Source: Taxillus chinensis (lineage: Eukaryota > Streptophyta > Magnoliopsida > Santalales > Loranthaceae). From it: a DNA stretch of 64,000 bases. This document shows positions 35,721 to 48,484 of this stretch, in pieces. Location: the NCBI GenBank assembly GCA_023512835.1, contig CM042092.1, positions 53,388,400 to 53,452,399 on the forward strand, given 5' to 3'. A program made the translations under genes and the position numbers. Each line of letters starts with the position of its first letter. The stretch's first letter is position 1. The notes under the pieces are model-generated. The model searched no databases. It saw only the letters and a list, made by a program, of their open reading frames with translations, and was not told the DNA's origin.

Positions 35721-37087
35721 GAATTTAGAAGATGCATATTAAACCCTATGTAATTTGATTTGAGATCTTTAGTTTCTCTATCTCTAACATGTTGTAGAAG
35801 ATAAGGTTAAAATGACAAAGTTAGAATCACTCGTGAGTGATATGTTAAGGAAAGGCTATATAATCCCGATCTGGATCATTATGAGTGTCGACAAAAATCT
35901 TGGTAAATAACCTGGAGTTATGAAATGCTACAGAGTAAGGAATGTTAACGCGGACTAAGGACAAGAAGACGCGGAATAAGGATTCAAGTCTTTGACTCAC
36001 GCGAACTAAGGACATGAAGACGCAGAATAAGGATCCGAGTCTTTGACTCGCGCGGACTAAGGACATGAAGACGTGGAATAAGGATTCGAGTCTTCGACTC
36101 GCGTGGAATAAGAACAAGAAGACACGGAGAAAGCATCTGAGTCTTCCACGTGCACAGACTAAGGACAAGAAGGCACGGAGTAAGAAAGCGTTGATACGGA
36201 GTAAGGGACCCGAGTTTTAAATTGACACGGAGTAAGGAACACTAATGCAAAATAAGAGGTCCAAGTGTTCAACTGACACGGAGTAAGGAACACTGATATG
36301 GAATAAGGTATCCGTGCACTTCATTAATACGGAGTAAGGAACCTTGTTGCAGTATAAGGGATCCGAGCACTTAATTGACACGGAGTAAGCAACTAAAGAC
36401 ACGGAGTAAGCATTCAGGCCATTCATTAGCTCGGAATAAGTCTAACTACTTCAGAATAAGAAAATAGTGCTCCGCTTACTCACTAACTTAGATCAGCGCA
36501 TTCAAACTCGATCAACTCATTGTGTCCCAATGTAAGATAGATCCATTAAAGATTTTTATATTATTTTACACATGGATCACTTGAATGCGTGGGCAAAGAT
36601 TTAAATGAAATTGGAATTACGCGATGCAATTCAATATGCTCATACTTCAATATCTTGAGCTCCACATCTGCAGCATTTAAGGGATAGATAATTTCCAAGG
36701 AGATGACCTTCAATGCAGCGCATCACTTAGAAAAGAAACGTTAAAGTTCCAAGAGGTCAACACAAGGGATGTATATAAATATAGAATCGCTGATACTTGT
36801 ATATGTGTGCTTAGAATTTAAGTTGTATGCTAGCATGTATGTAATAGAATAGAACTACTTTAAACAAAAGAGAGACACTTTCAGTAGATCAAAGGCTAGT
36901 GCAAATAACTTTATCTGCTTTTCATTTTTTTATAATTATTAGTTGATAATAAAATAAAATACTTTCACTGTCTGATTGTCTTCCGCATTGACTCTATCTT
37001 TTAATCAGTTTAGTGTCGTGCCAAATAGAAGGAAAGAATTTTCAAAGAGCCCTATCCACCCCCTCTAGGCTCTAAGGGACCAACAAG

Positions 37088-37099
37088 TGCTATCAGAGC
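37088..37099 (+). other. Primer binding site of element A
   Basis: TGCTATCAGAGC, one change from TGGTATCAGAGC, two bases after the LTR end at 37085. Confidence 0.8.
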
Positions 37100-37246
37100 A
37101 ACTTCTACCTGCTCACATAGAGATCCCTCTTTCTCTCATATCTATCAATGGCCAAAGAAAGCAGCATGCTGTACAACTCATGTGTGCTGGAGCCCATCAC
37201 AGACCATAACGACAATGATAATATCCTTCCAAGCCCAAGCGGTCAA

Positions 37247-38093
37247 TGTGAGGACCTCTGTCCTAGTCTTGAGAATTAGAGGTTGGGAGGTGCCTTAGGG
37301 TGCTAAAATCATTTTTTTCATATATATTTTCTGGTATTTTGGAGTGCAGCAAGAGGCATCAAAGGAGGATGGTCGACGTGGAGGCTGGTCGACACAGTCG
37401 ATGCGGTTGATGTGGTGATCGATGTCGTTGTCGATGCTATCAATGCGGTTGATGTGGTGGTCAACGCCATGGTTAGCACGGTTGATGCGGTTGGTGCGGT
37501 GGTTGATGTGCGATGGGCCGCGTTGACCAGGTGCAGCGTGTCCTTTTGTGTCTTGTTTATATTTTATTTTGTATTTTTTGGAAAAAAAACCCTAACAACT
37601 ACCGGTCATGTTTGAGAGGGAGAAAGAGAGAGAGAAGGAGGTGCAGGAGATCTTCTTGGATCGAGAACGTGAAGGACAAATATTTCAATTCTGTCATCTT
37701 GAGTCTATTTCAATGGTTGTGGAATGTTATAATATTATTATTTTATCACGGATTTGGAGAGACTGTATTGTGATATGTGGTATTGAGATGTAAACATCGG
37801 TATACATGAATGTGTGCATATTATGTTATATATATATATACATGTATGTTTCATGTTATACAACATAAAATAGAGATGCTATGGGAATATATTGAGGTGC
37901 ATTGTATATTGGGGTACATAGAGTGGTTTATGTATGGTTCATGCATGTCATGTATGAGGTTGTAGCAGGTTTGGGGCAGCACCCTTGTGGGAGCCCTATT
38001 AGGTGACCATTCACCAGCCCCTTGTCCTCCTGGGTGCGAGGCATGGGCCATCACTAACCGGTTTCTCGGTGTTGGAAAATCCGGGGCATGATA
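37247..38093 (+). mobile_element. Solo LTR (gypsy-type) in element A gag
   Basis: 847 bp, TGTGAGGACC...CCGGGGCATGATA, flanked by GTCAA at 37242-37246 and 38094-38098. The last dinucleotide is TA rather than CA, a likely C-to-T change. Its 3' end (GGTTTCTCGGTGTTGGAAAATCC) resembles the gypsy LTR 3' ends here. It contains a low-complexity GATGCGGTTGATGTGGTGGTC-type minisatellite at 37378-37510. Confidence 0.88.
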
Positions 38094-38398
38094 GTCAAGC
38101 CCCTGCTCCACACCTTTGGAGTTCTACTTTCACTATAAGCAAACCTCCTAAATTCACACTTGAACTCTTCTCTCAATGGAAGGTTCGCAGGCGCATGTTC
38201 ATGATGTACCATGACCACATGATGTGGCGCTATCTTCATCAAGAGATTCCACCTCCGTTGACAATCGGAGATAATGGAGTAAGAAGGCCAAAAACGTACA
38301 CTGAGCTTACCAATGAAGAAAGAGCCTAGCAATTCGCAAGCGAAAAGGCACTAGCATACATTACGTCTTCCCTAGATGCAGATGCATTTGTGGACATC

Positions 38399-40248
38399 TG
38401 TCACGCCCCGGATTTCCAACCCGAGGAAACCGGTACGTGACTCCCCTTTTTACCCACACGGAGGGCAAAGGGGTTAGGATACAAACCAAGAATTGAACAT
38501 TTTAAACATTCACAACACATTCAAGAAAAATAAAGTCCATCAAGCAGTCCACAAACCAAATCAGTCTTTAATACAAAGTCTTCTTTTCAATCCATCCCCA
38601 TTGGGGTTACATCAGTTCCCATAATAAAATAACATAAACAATAAAATAAATAAGGTCTTCCACCTTGGGGTCCCACCTAACGCCTGTAGGTTCCTGTAAA
38701 GAAAACAACATGGTAGGAGGGGTGAGCAACCACAGCTCAGTAGGGATCATGTCTCCCCAACCCATCCCATGCACCTAATATCTACATGCCTTGTGTACAA
38801 GTGCTGTGTCGTGTCACAAATATTCCACCAGATATAGTTACAGGCTATAACCGCAAACACAATCATACATGGGCTGGTACATAAACACTCCCGGCTTCCA
38901 CACCACCGGGTTTCAAGAACAGTCCCGGGCTTCCACAAACACCGGGTTCCACAAAACCGTCCCGGCTTCCACAGACCACCGGGTTCCACAAAACAATCCC
39001 AGGGCTTCCACGGCCACCGGGTTCCACAAAACAGTCCCGGGCTTCCAGCCCACCGGGTGTACAAGCAAACACGCAGTACACATGGCCATACAGGCATAAC
39101 ATCAAACACTTAGTATGCTTAGTCACACAGGAATAACATCGAACACTTAGCATGCATATATCCACAAGCTCATAAACCCAACCCACACAGACATAATCTA
39201 ACACACCTGGACGTGCGTGGCCTCACAGGCATTACCTCAAACACATAACATGCACGGCCTCACAGGCATTACCTCAAACACATAACATGCACGGCCTCAC
39301 AGGCATTACCTCAAACACATATCATGCACGGCTTCACGGCATTACCTCAAACACATAACATGCACGGCCCTCACAGGCATAATGTCAAACACTTGCCAGG
39401 CATATATACATATATCCAAACAACACGCCATTGAAGGCCAACATTCATATAGGAGATCACACCTATATGAATTTACATATAAATAGTATGATAACAAGGA
39501 CAATATCCAACGGGTAATTCACCAAAGGGCCTAACCCCGGATCGGGTATAAGAAAAAGAACCCCTACCTTAATGAAGATCCTCCTTGCTCCCGCGTTAGA
39601 TGCCGTCCTCCCCACGCAAGATGCTCCGGCAAGAACCAGCCAGCTTCTCCCCCTTTCCCTCTCTCTAGCTCTCTCTCTCTCTCCACGACGGCCGCAAGTG
39701 GCCGAAAAACCCCTAACCCTAGAACAAGGAGTCTCCTCATCCTTATATAGGCCTCCCACTATCAAAACGACGTAGTTTTGATTAAGTGAAACCCAGGATC
39801 AAAACGACGTAGTTTTGATCACACAAGTTAGCACCTTTCCGCACCCATATGGGCCAAAATACTCAGAATTTCAACATGGTCCTTTGGAGAAAGTTCCTTA
39901 GAATGTCAAAACCAAGGGAACCATGCAAAAATATGCTCGCACGCCAATTTACACGTGAATTCCCCAATTCACGTGCAACTCCATATGCACTCCAAATGCT
40001 CTCAAACTTCACCCCTAGCCTCCTTGCATCATTTGAAGACAACCACACTTGCACGTGAATTGGACCCATATCACGTGCACCTCACATCACATGTCCATTT
40101 GGCCTGAAACTTCGTGGTAGATAGAGGACATCATTCTAAGCATCTTTCCTTTTGCACGTGAATTCATTGGAGTCCATTTACTAGGTCAAAATCTAGAAAA
40201 ACTCTACTCAGGAGGCAAACCGACTAACTCAAGGTACAGGTCCTTACA
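38399..40248 (-). repeat. 3' LTR of element F
   Basis: 1850 bp. Minisatellites: CCCGGGCTTCCAC...CCACCGGGTTCCACAAAAC units (about 38 bp) at 38884-39060 and CACAGGCATTACCTCAAACAC units at 39219-39400. It has the promoter module (palindromes at 39764-39818 region, TATA at about 39744) and G-box hairpin near 39950, with one mismatch. Confidence 0.93.
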
Positions 40249-43200
40249 TCCTCTCCCTCTTAAGACTTTTCGTCCTCGAAAAGAAATGACATACAAGGAA
40301 AACAAACACAAGCTACCCATTTGCCACCCGGCAAGCCACAACACCCAAATGGGTCATACACCACACACAAGACAACAAAGACATAACAAACCACCATAAT
40401 CCATAACCACAATAATGCATATAACACATGTCCACATGGCACGAATACACATCTCAAGGCACATCACAAATAAGAACATGTCAAGACAATACAAATACAT
40501 CAACTAATACAACAAAACACATCACAAGAAAACATCACTATCCCTTGGCCAACAGCCACCTCCCACGCTTAAGATTGTTCGTCATCGAACAATTCCGGGT
40601 AATGCTCACGCATCACGGACTTACGTTCCCATGTCTCCTTCGCAGGACATGCCGTCCTCGAAAAGACAACACACCTTCCATAACGCACAAGCTGATGCAC
40701 CTTGCCCACAACCATCCACATACCTGCGACTGAAGATATCACACAAAAACACACATAACACGTGTCGAAGTAATTACATGGCACGACGGTGTGAGACATA
40801 TACTCCCATCCCCAACACGTTTAACAAATCACCTCGGTCACAGATCAACTCACAGCACAAACACTACTGCACATTTAATGTTCCACTGCCCATCCGCCAA
40901 CACCATACAAACACATCCGTCATTTAATGTTCCACCGCCCATCCGCCAACACCATACAAACACATCCGTTGGAAGTTCCCTCACAACCTTCCCACCTTTG
41001 GACTTTTCGTCCTCGAAAAGAGAAACCCAATTGCAAACACCACAATGAGATCAAAGCAATACAAAATGCATTAACAAATACTAACATTGTTAGTACGCTC
41101 CAAAGGAGTACCTCCATTTAGCCAACACTAGCGTAACACGCAAGAGCATATCAAGAACTAGAGCGTAGTTAAGTAGCGCGCTGACAACAACTCATGTGAG
41201 CAAGTCGGACAACAGTGAGGTCGAGAAACCTCCCACAAATTCGCTAAGACCCCAACAACCGAACAAGGCCAACACCATTAGCCTACGCGCGTCACAATAG
41301 AACCAACACTCCCCAATTAACGGTACCCCAACAGTAACCCGCGACACCCCAGATGTAGACCTCACCCTTACAAAGAAGCACCAGGAGGCCACAATGAAAA
41401 ACAAATAAACGGGATAAGAGCATGATGTAAACCACAATCACGGTGCCACATTTGATATCACCACAGAGACCACAGCATCACAATTGAATCCCCTCACGCG
41501 AACGTAGAACAGGCTTAGGGATCCGAAGAATACATTTGCTAGCAAGCCACATTAAAACCCAACCAGCACCAATGATGGCTTGCCACAGCTGACAATCCAG
41601 GACACAGCTATACTAGGATGAAGTTTCCATTCGGTTACAGTCAACATGATGCCCAATGGAGCCCAGGGATGACAAATCCAGTACCAGACACAACCACGGC
41701 AAGACTAAAAACTACGATCGGGCTAACACCAGTCACCAACGGTGAGAATCTACCAAAGAATCCCATGAACCAGAACGCCACACAAATAACACCTCTCGAC
41801 TACGGTCGGGATAGGGATCCACCAAGGTCCCACACGGCCTTCACGAACCGAGGCTTCGTTACAACCCAAGTGATAACGCCTTACTCGATCGCCAGACATT
41901 CCATGCGATAGGAATCCTTTGACGATGGGTAGGTACCAACAACATAGTTCTCTCCACCATGGAAAACTCTCCTACCTGCAACATGACAACAACGGAATCC
42001 TCTGTGTCACCAATCACAGGTCACAAGGGAATCTCCCACCATCTCCGCCATACCAACCATCACGTTCTATTCCTACACACCAATGAAACACTCAAATGGG
42101 CCAAGAAATACTCAGGCTTTAACCTCAGTTTAATGTGGTCACTACAATTCCTCCGGGTAGGCATAAGAAACAAGACATGCAAACTCCTGATTCGGGACTT
42201 CCACGTTACTCCCAAACACCCCAACACCTTGATGGCATGAACCATCTCACTTACCCCGTTATACCGCACATGAAAGGTTTCCAAGGAGTACAGATGGAGG
42301 TCATCCGTCTACCACCACCGCTTCTAAAACATACACCTTTGTGACATCTGTCCGACATAAATCTCTCCTCAAGGAGTAGCACTAACACCCCGTCCAAGCA
42401 AAAATGTCACAACCGACTCAACTCGGGCATCAAACAACCCTTTTTCCAAGACAACAACACTTTAATATTTAGCTTAGCCGGCCATCGCACTAGACAAGGT
42501 ATAACATACACAACATCACCTAGAACACTCTCCTTCATCCTCACACCACATTTAATATTCTAATACACTACACCTCATCCTTCTCTACGCACATGTCACA
42601 ACACCCACATGTAGTAACTCGTTGTATACCTTTACCACGAATGCAATACATACAACAACACAATACCAAATTTCCAGCACATTTGCAACACAAGCAACGG
42701 AACACAAGACACCTGACGAGTAGAACGTACCAGCCTTACACCTTCTCTCCTCCTCTAAGCCTACTCCCACAAGATACGAACCGAAGGAATGGCCTTACCA
42801 CGCAAAAGCACACCCTTAGTCCCTAGAGAAAGATAGCCCGAACAAGGCCTGCCAAATCTCACTTGCTTACCGCTTTTTACCAAGTTGATGCACCGGGCAT
42901 AACCCTCAAAACCCACTCATAGCCGATAGTTGAGCTCCGAACACTTCACATTTTACACGTGTGCATCCCCATTTCACAACATGTTCTAAGAACATCACTC
43001 ATGGTCTTTCACACTCGACAAACATGACACATGGCCACTGCTTGACCATCTGAGAACCCAGAACACCCATATAGTTATTAACCAGAACTTGCAACGACCA
43101 CTCTAGCCAACAAGATAACGCTTCAAAGACTCTAAGAGCAGGCTATACTAGCCGCGTTTTCCCCTCAACCACAACGCTTGGAAAAGAAAGGTAACCATAG

Positions 43201-44985
43201 GAATATCCCTTTTAAGCGGTACTCCAACACACACCTCTATCCGCTGAAGAACATATTTCTATTAATCAAGGTTGCCAAGGAGGTGTCACACAATAACTCA
43301 CAAGCCATCACCTCACACCTCAAGGTCTACTAGCTAGCCAGTCTAAATTCCCTCCCACTAGAAGAAGGGTTGCCTACAAGATTTGGTTACTTTGATTATC
43401 CACATGTGCCAAAATTGAATATCACTCACTTATAAAATCAACACCCAGATACTCATTAGTTACTTATTATTCTTCTAGCGTTATAAATCTATATTTACTC
43501 TTTTTACTTATTTATTCCCTAACAGGTCACCAACCACATCCATTCGAAATGCTAACTCAAATGGGACATGATAAAGTCCACCCCGCCTCACATAACTAGT
43601 ACGAGACTCAACCGACAACCCACCAAAGGGGCACGATACCACCAATGAAGTTCTGTCTTGCTTTTCCACTGGCCTCACCTGGGTAGTCCTCCCGCCTCCA
43701 AATCGGGACTCGGCGTTGAGCTTTACCCCTAGCTCGCCGAGCCAATCCCCTAGCATCACTTCCGGTCCTACTAAAACAGATCGTACGAAGACGTCCTACT
43801 TTTCCACAGAGGCGACACCGGCACGCTCCTTGGCACACTCTCTCTGTTCCGGTGCCCGGTTGTCCACAACAAGCGCAATCTTTTGAGAAACAGGACTCAA
43901 ACGGGGGGGTGTTGAGGGCTGACAGCTCTCGGCGTACCTCGCTCCTGATCAGTTGTCGAATCGCATCCCTCACCTCTGGAATAATCGAGCTCAAGACGCC
44001 AACCTCTGCCGTGATTTGTCTATCACCTTCAGCCTGCAGCTCTCTCACTTGCCCAACCTGGGTCGCGGCCTCCTCTGTTACCTCAATAGTTGCACGGCTT
44101 ATAGTTTCCAGAAACATTGGTTAAGCGAAAAGATAGTGCTCCAGATTAACACTAAATGATCCCAACAATCGCAAGACCACTACCGACTAAGCAGCTTAAG
44201 CTATAGCACGCATTATTACCACACAAATTTACAAATTTACCAAACAAATCTCACAGACTATACAAATTTACACTCCACCACATTGCTCATAACCTTGTTT
44301 ATTGCACACCATGCCAAACAAATTTACACTCCATCGGCTTAACACATGCTCAATCCTTCACGAACACCAACATTATTACATATTTAATTTAATGTATTTA
44401 TTTATTTATTTCTTTCTTGATTATTATTATTTTATTTTATTAACAGTTCACATTTCACAATCTTCACGTTCGCAAGTACTCAGTTTCAATACCACAAATT
44501 CTTTTCCATGTTTTCATGCTCGAACCATCACAAAATTTCAGAGTTGCACAATTGAAATTTTATCATGTTCAAACCTTTTATCCATGCAATTACACACACT
44601 GCACACATTTCAGTTCTTATTAAACCACATTGCACAAGCATCCATTCCATAAGCACACAGTTCAGTTAAACAAGGACCTTTCCTTGTAGTCATGCTCAAG
44701 GTACTTCAAATAAAAATCGAGTTGCCGTTCTCACCTTATCACATTATTCATATTTTTCTTTTATCACAATTAAAATTTTCACAGGTATCCACACCTTCAC
44801 ATACAACAACCAATGCAACTAGTGCCCTAATGCCAATGCATGCAAATCCTACCACAAGACTGGACTACCCCAAGTACACCTTGGAGGCTCAAAGAGGACC
44901 ATGTTGATCAGGCATGTCCCTCCAGGCTCCTCCAAAGGACTCAAGATAACCAAGTCCGCCCACTACCCTAGGCCAACTAGACCAT
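40249..44985 (-). other. Internal region of element F
   Basis: Next to the 3' LTR lie the PPT complement and the hairpin CTTTTCG/CGAAAAG (40265-40282), then the end of pol (HYPELFDDEQS at about 40569-40605). From 40650 to 43500 there is no coding similarity I recognise; the plus strand is strikingly A+C-rich. A 50-bp tandem duplication (CATTTAATGTTCCAC...) lies at about 40871-40970, and the CTTTTCG hairpin recurs at about 40995-41012. Short ORFs are not supported. Confidence 0.65.
43608..44117 (-). pseudogene. Gag-like remnant in element F
   Basis: A 169-codon minus-strand ORF. Residues about 50-70 (PEVRDAIRQLIRSEVRREL) resemble in style the LEVRELQEGLRQEVHREM helix of element E gag. Further on, CRLCGKVGRLRTIC resembles a CCHC knuckle with Arg in place of His. 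The position, near the 5' LTR and PBS, fits gag. It lacks the gypsy gag core, so it could be a deletion derivative. Weak call. Confidence 0.4.
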
Positions 44986-44997
44986 GCTCTGATACCA
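44986..44997 (-). other. Primer binding site of element F
   Basis: Minus strand TGGTATCAGAGC, exact complement to the initiator-Met tRNA 3' end, three bases from the LTR edge at 45001. Confidence 0.92.
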
Positions 44998-45000
44998 TAT

Positions 45001-46855
45001 TGTCACGCCCCGGATTTCCAACCCGAGGAAACCTGTACGTGACTCCCCTTTTTACCCACACGGAGGGCAAAGGGGTTAGGATACAAACCAAGAATTGAAC
45101 ATTTTAAACATTCACAACACATTCAAGAAAAATAAAGTCCATCAAGCAGTCCACAAACCAAATCAGTCTTTAATACAAAGTCTTCTTTTCAATCCATCCC
45201 CATTGGGGTTACATCAGTTCCCATAATAAAATAACATAAACAATAAAATAAATAAGGTCTTCCACCTTGGGGTCCCACCTAACGCCTTGTAGGTTCCCGT
45301 AAAGAAAACAACATGGTAGGAGGGGTGAGCAACCACGCCTCAAGAGGGATCATGTCTCCCCAACCCATCCCATGCACCTAATATCTACATGCCTTGTGTA
45401 CAAGTGCTGTGTCGTGTTACAAATATTCCACCAGATATAGTTACAGGCTATAACCGCAAACACAATCATACATGGGCTGGTACATAAACACTCCCGGGCT
45501 TCCACAGCCACCGGGTTTCAAGAACAGTCCCGGGCTTCCACAGCCACCGGGTTCCACAAAACCGTCCCGGGCTTCCACAGCCACCGGGTTCCACAAAACA
45601 GTCCCGGGCTTCCACAGCCACCGGGTTCCACAAAACAGTCCCGGGCTTCCACAGCCCACCGGGTGTACAAGCAAACACGCAAAGACACATGGCCATACAG
45701 GCATAACATCAAACACTTAGTATGCTTAGTCACACAGAATAACATCGAACACTTAGCATGCATATATCCACAAGCTCATAAACCCAGGCCACACAGACAT
45801 AATCTAACACACTGGACGTGCGTGGCCTCACAGGCATTACCTCAAACACATAACATGCACAGCCTCACAGGCATTACCTCAAACACATAACATGCACAGC
45901 CTCACAGGCATTACCTCAAACACATATCATGCACAGCTTCACAGGCATTACCTCAAACACATAACATGCACAGCCTCACAGGCATAATGTCAAACACTTG
46001 GCAGGCATATATACATATATCCAAACAACACGCCATTGAAGGCCAACATTCATATAGGAGATCACACCTATATGAATTTACATATAAATAGTATGATAAC
46101 AAGGACAATATCCAACGGGTAATTCACCAAAGGGCCTAACCCCGGATCGGGTATAAGAAAACGAACCCCTACCTTAATGAAGATCCTCCTTGCTCCCGCG
46201 TTAGATGCCGTCCTCCCCACGCAAGATGCTCCCAAGCAAAGAACCAGCAGTTCTCCCCCCTTTCCCTCTCTCTAGCTCTCTCTCTCTCCACGACGGCCGC
46301 AGTGGGTTGAAAAACCCCTAACCCTAGAACAAGGAGTCTCCTCATCCTTATATAGGCCTCCCACTATCAAAACGACGTAGTTTTGATTAAGTGAAACCCA
46401 GGATCAAAACGACATAGTTTTGATCACACAAGTTAGCACCTTTCCGCACCCATATGGGCCAAAATACTCAGAATTTCAACATGGTCCTTTGGAGAAAGTT
46501 CCTTAGAATGTCAAAACCAAGGGAACCATGCAAAAATATGCCTGCACGCCAATTTGCACGTGAATTCCCCAATTCACGTGCAACTCCATATGCACTCCAA
46601 ATGCTCTCAAACTTCACCCCTAGCCTCCTTGCATCATTTAGAAGACAACCACACTTGCACGTGAATTGGACCCATATCACGTGCACCTCACATACATGTC
46701 CATTTGGCCTGAAACTTCTGTGGTAGATAGAGGACATCATTCTAAGCATCTTTCCTTTTGCACGTGAATTCATTGGAGTCCATTTACTAGGTCAAAATCT
46801 AGAAAAACTCTACTCAAGAGGCAAAACTGACTAACTCAAGGTACGGGTCCTTACA
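45001..46855 (-). repeat. 5' LTR of element F
   Basis: 1855 bp, very close to 38399-40248. Minisatellite CCCGGGCTTCCACAGCCACC with about 38-bp period, about five units at 45490-45660, and a second at 45830-45990. Palindromes 46366-46387 and 46403-46424 and TATA 46347-46354 form the promoter on the minus strand. The perfect G-box hairpin lies at 46554-46583. Confidence 0.94.
46347..46424 (-). promoter_or_regulatory. Promoter module of element F 5' LTR
   Basis: On the minus strand the order is ACGT palindrome (46403-46424, one change in its core), ACGT palindrome (46366-46387), then TATATAAG (46347-46354), the same geometry as in element E. Confidence 0.75.
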
Positions 46856-48484
46856 ACATCCATCGCTGGATGATGGCGAAAGCTGTCTGAATAAGCTGAC
46901 AATCCTTTATGAAGGAAATTAGTCCCAAATGTAGAACATCAACTATGCTCTCAGGCAAGACTTTGAGAGCTTTATGCACAAACCTAGCGAATCCCTTAGA
47001 AGCAACTATAAGAGATTCGGCAAGCTCATACTTGATCTAAAAACTGTCAGTGAGCATTATTCTGATTTTCAAATGAATGACAAGTTTTTTTGCTCCTTGT
47101 CGGATCATTGCTACTCCAAGCAACCCCAGATGTAGGCCACACAGAACTGGATGTATGTTCCCCTAGAGGAAATCTACGGAGAGCTAGGGACTCACGAGGT
47201 CAGGTTCAAATACTTTAACCGAGATGAGAAAATAGCTCGGAAAAAAAGGGCTAGTTTTGAAAGCTACAAAAGATTGTCTAAGCATAAATCACAAGGCTAA
47301 TGCTGAAGAGTTGGAAAACTCTGACTCTGACTTAGAGGAGATTGCCCTTCTTCTCAAATCTTTTGAAAGGATTCTGAGGAAGAGAGGGAAGGGACCGAAA
47401 GGAGGATCGTCATCATCCTCCAAAAGGATGGAGAGATCTGAGTCTATACCACAAGAATGCTACAACTGTGGGATGTTGGGTCACTATGCCAAGGACTGCA
47501 AATCAAAGTCCAAAACGGCAGACAAGAGTGACAAGGACAGACCCTGATGCTCCACCTCAAATACTTCCAAGAATAAGAGGAAGGTGTATGTCTCCAAATA
47601 TGACAATGGCACGGAAGAAGAGGAGAAATCCTCAGATGACGAGCCAACCGAGAAGGCAAACGTCTGCCTCATGGAAAACACTAAGGTACCTTCTATTTCT
47701 GAGCTTAGAAGTAAAATAGAATCTCTTACTACTGAATGTGATCATGAAAAAGTGAGAGATTAATTATTACTCAAATGTAGCAAAATATGATTGGACAGGC
47801 TAAAAAACTTGAACTAAGTATTTCCAATCTTGAAAAAGATTTAGCCAATCTAAAGAGTAAAGAGGTTTGGTATCAAAATCTTAGAGCTGAAAACCATTTA
47901 CTTAATACCAATGTAACAGGCCTAACTGTAAATCTAAAGAGACTCGAGAATGAACTCGAAAGGGAAAAGGAAGTAAATTGTAAGTGGCTAAAATAAGGGG
48001 AAATAGTTTTTACGTTTAGGACTGATCCAGATGATGCTCGAGTCAAACCAGGCTTAGGTTCGGAAGAAATAAACTCCACACCTGTCATTGAATATCCCTC
48101 AAACTTCACTCCCAAACTCACAAACGTATATCTAGTTAGCACATCTAAATTGTTGGATGGGTTTGTTTTAGGTGGCACCATAGTCTTTGAGTGTGAAGTT
48201 GAGGTAGTTACTGTAATCCCTGAAGTAGTAGCACCCATTTCTAACGATGAAGGGGAGGCTGCTGCAGTCAAAGCCAAAACTGTAGCACCTAGAAAGAAAG
48301 GAAAGGCTAAGGCTAACGCATCTAGGGCCAAGAGCGCATCACCCAATCGCAAAGGAATAAGCCATAGGGAACAGAGAAGCAAATCTATAAAAGCAAAGAA
48401 ATCTATATCACCTGTTCCCGCTCCACACCATAGTGTATGCTCAATCTGTAGAGAAATAGGTCATTATCACTATAAGTCTTGGAT

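Larger units (their letters stand above)
34154..37085 (+). repeat. 5' LTR of element A (contains hAT insertion)
   Basis: Its right part (35716-37085) aligns with element B's LTR from CTATGTAATTTGAT onward and carries many copies of ACGGAGTAAGGA-type motifs (35937-36440) and CACCCCCTCTAGGCTC near the end. The left part holds three 107-bp tandem units (34235, 34342, 34448). Start inferred, end certain. Confidence 0.7.
38399..46855 (-). mobile_element. Gypsy element F: non-autonomous, two LTRs, no pol
   Basis: 8457 bp with target duplication ACATC (38394-38398, 46856-46860). LTRs at 45001-46855 (5') and 38399-40248 (3') are nearly identical by eye, PBS at 44986-44997, PPT complement at 40249-40262. 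The 4752-bp internal part has no protease, RT or integrase. It keeps only the last codons of pol plus the family's 3' leader (about 40249-40640) and a gag-like remnant at 43608-44117. It resembles a large retrotransposon derivative and must have moved in trans. Confidence 0.92.

Noticed and set aside
37412..37793. ORFs rich in Val/Asp/Ala in the solo LTR
   Set aside because: Low-complexity translation of a GATGCGGTTGATG-type repeat inside a solo LTR.
38747..39204. Minus-strand ORFs with repeated GLFCGTRWPWKP-like text (also 45441-45763)
   Set aside because: They read through the LTR minisatellite of element F; the repeat protein is a by-product of the tandem array.
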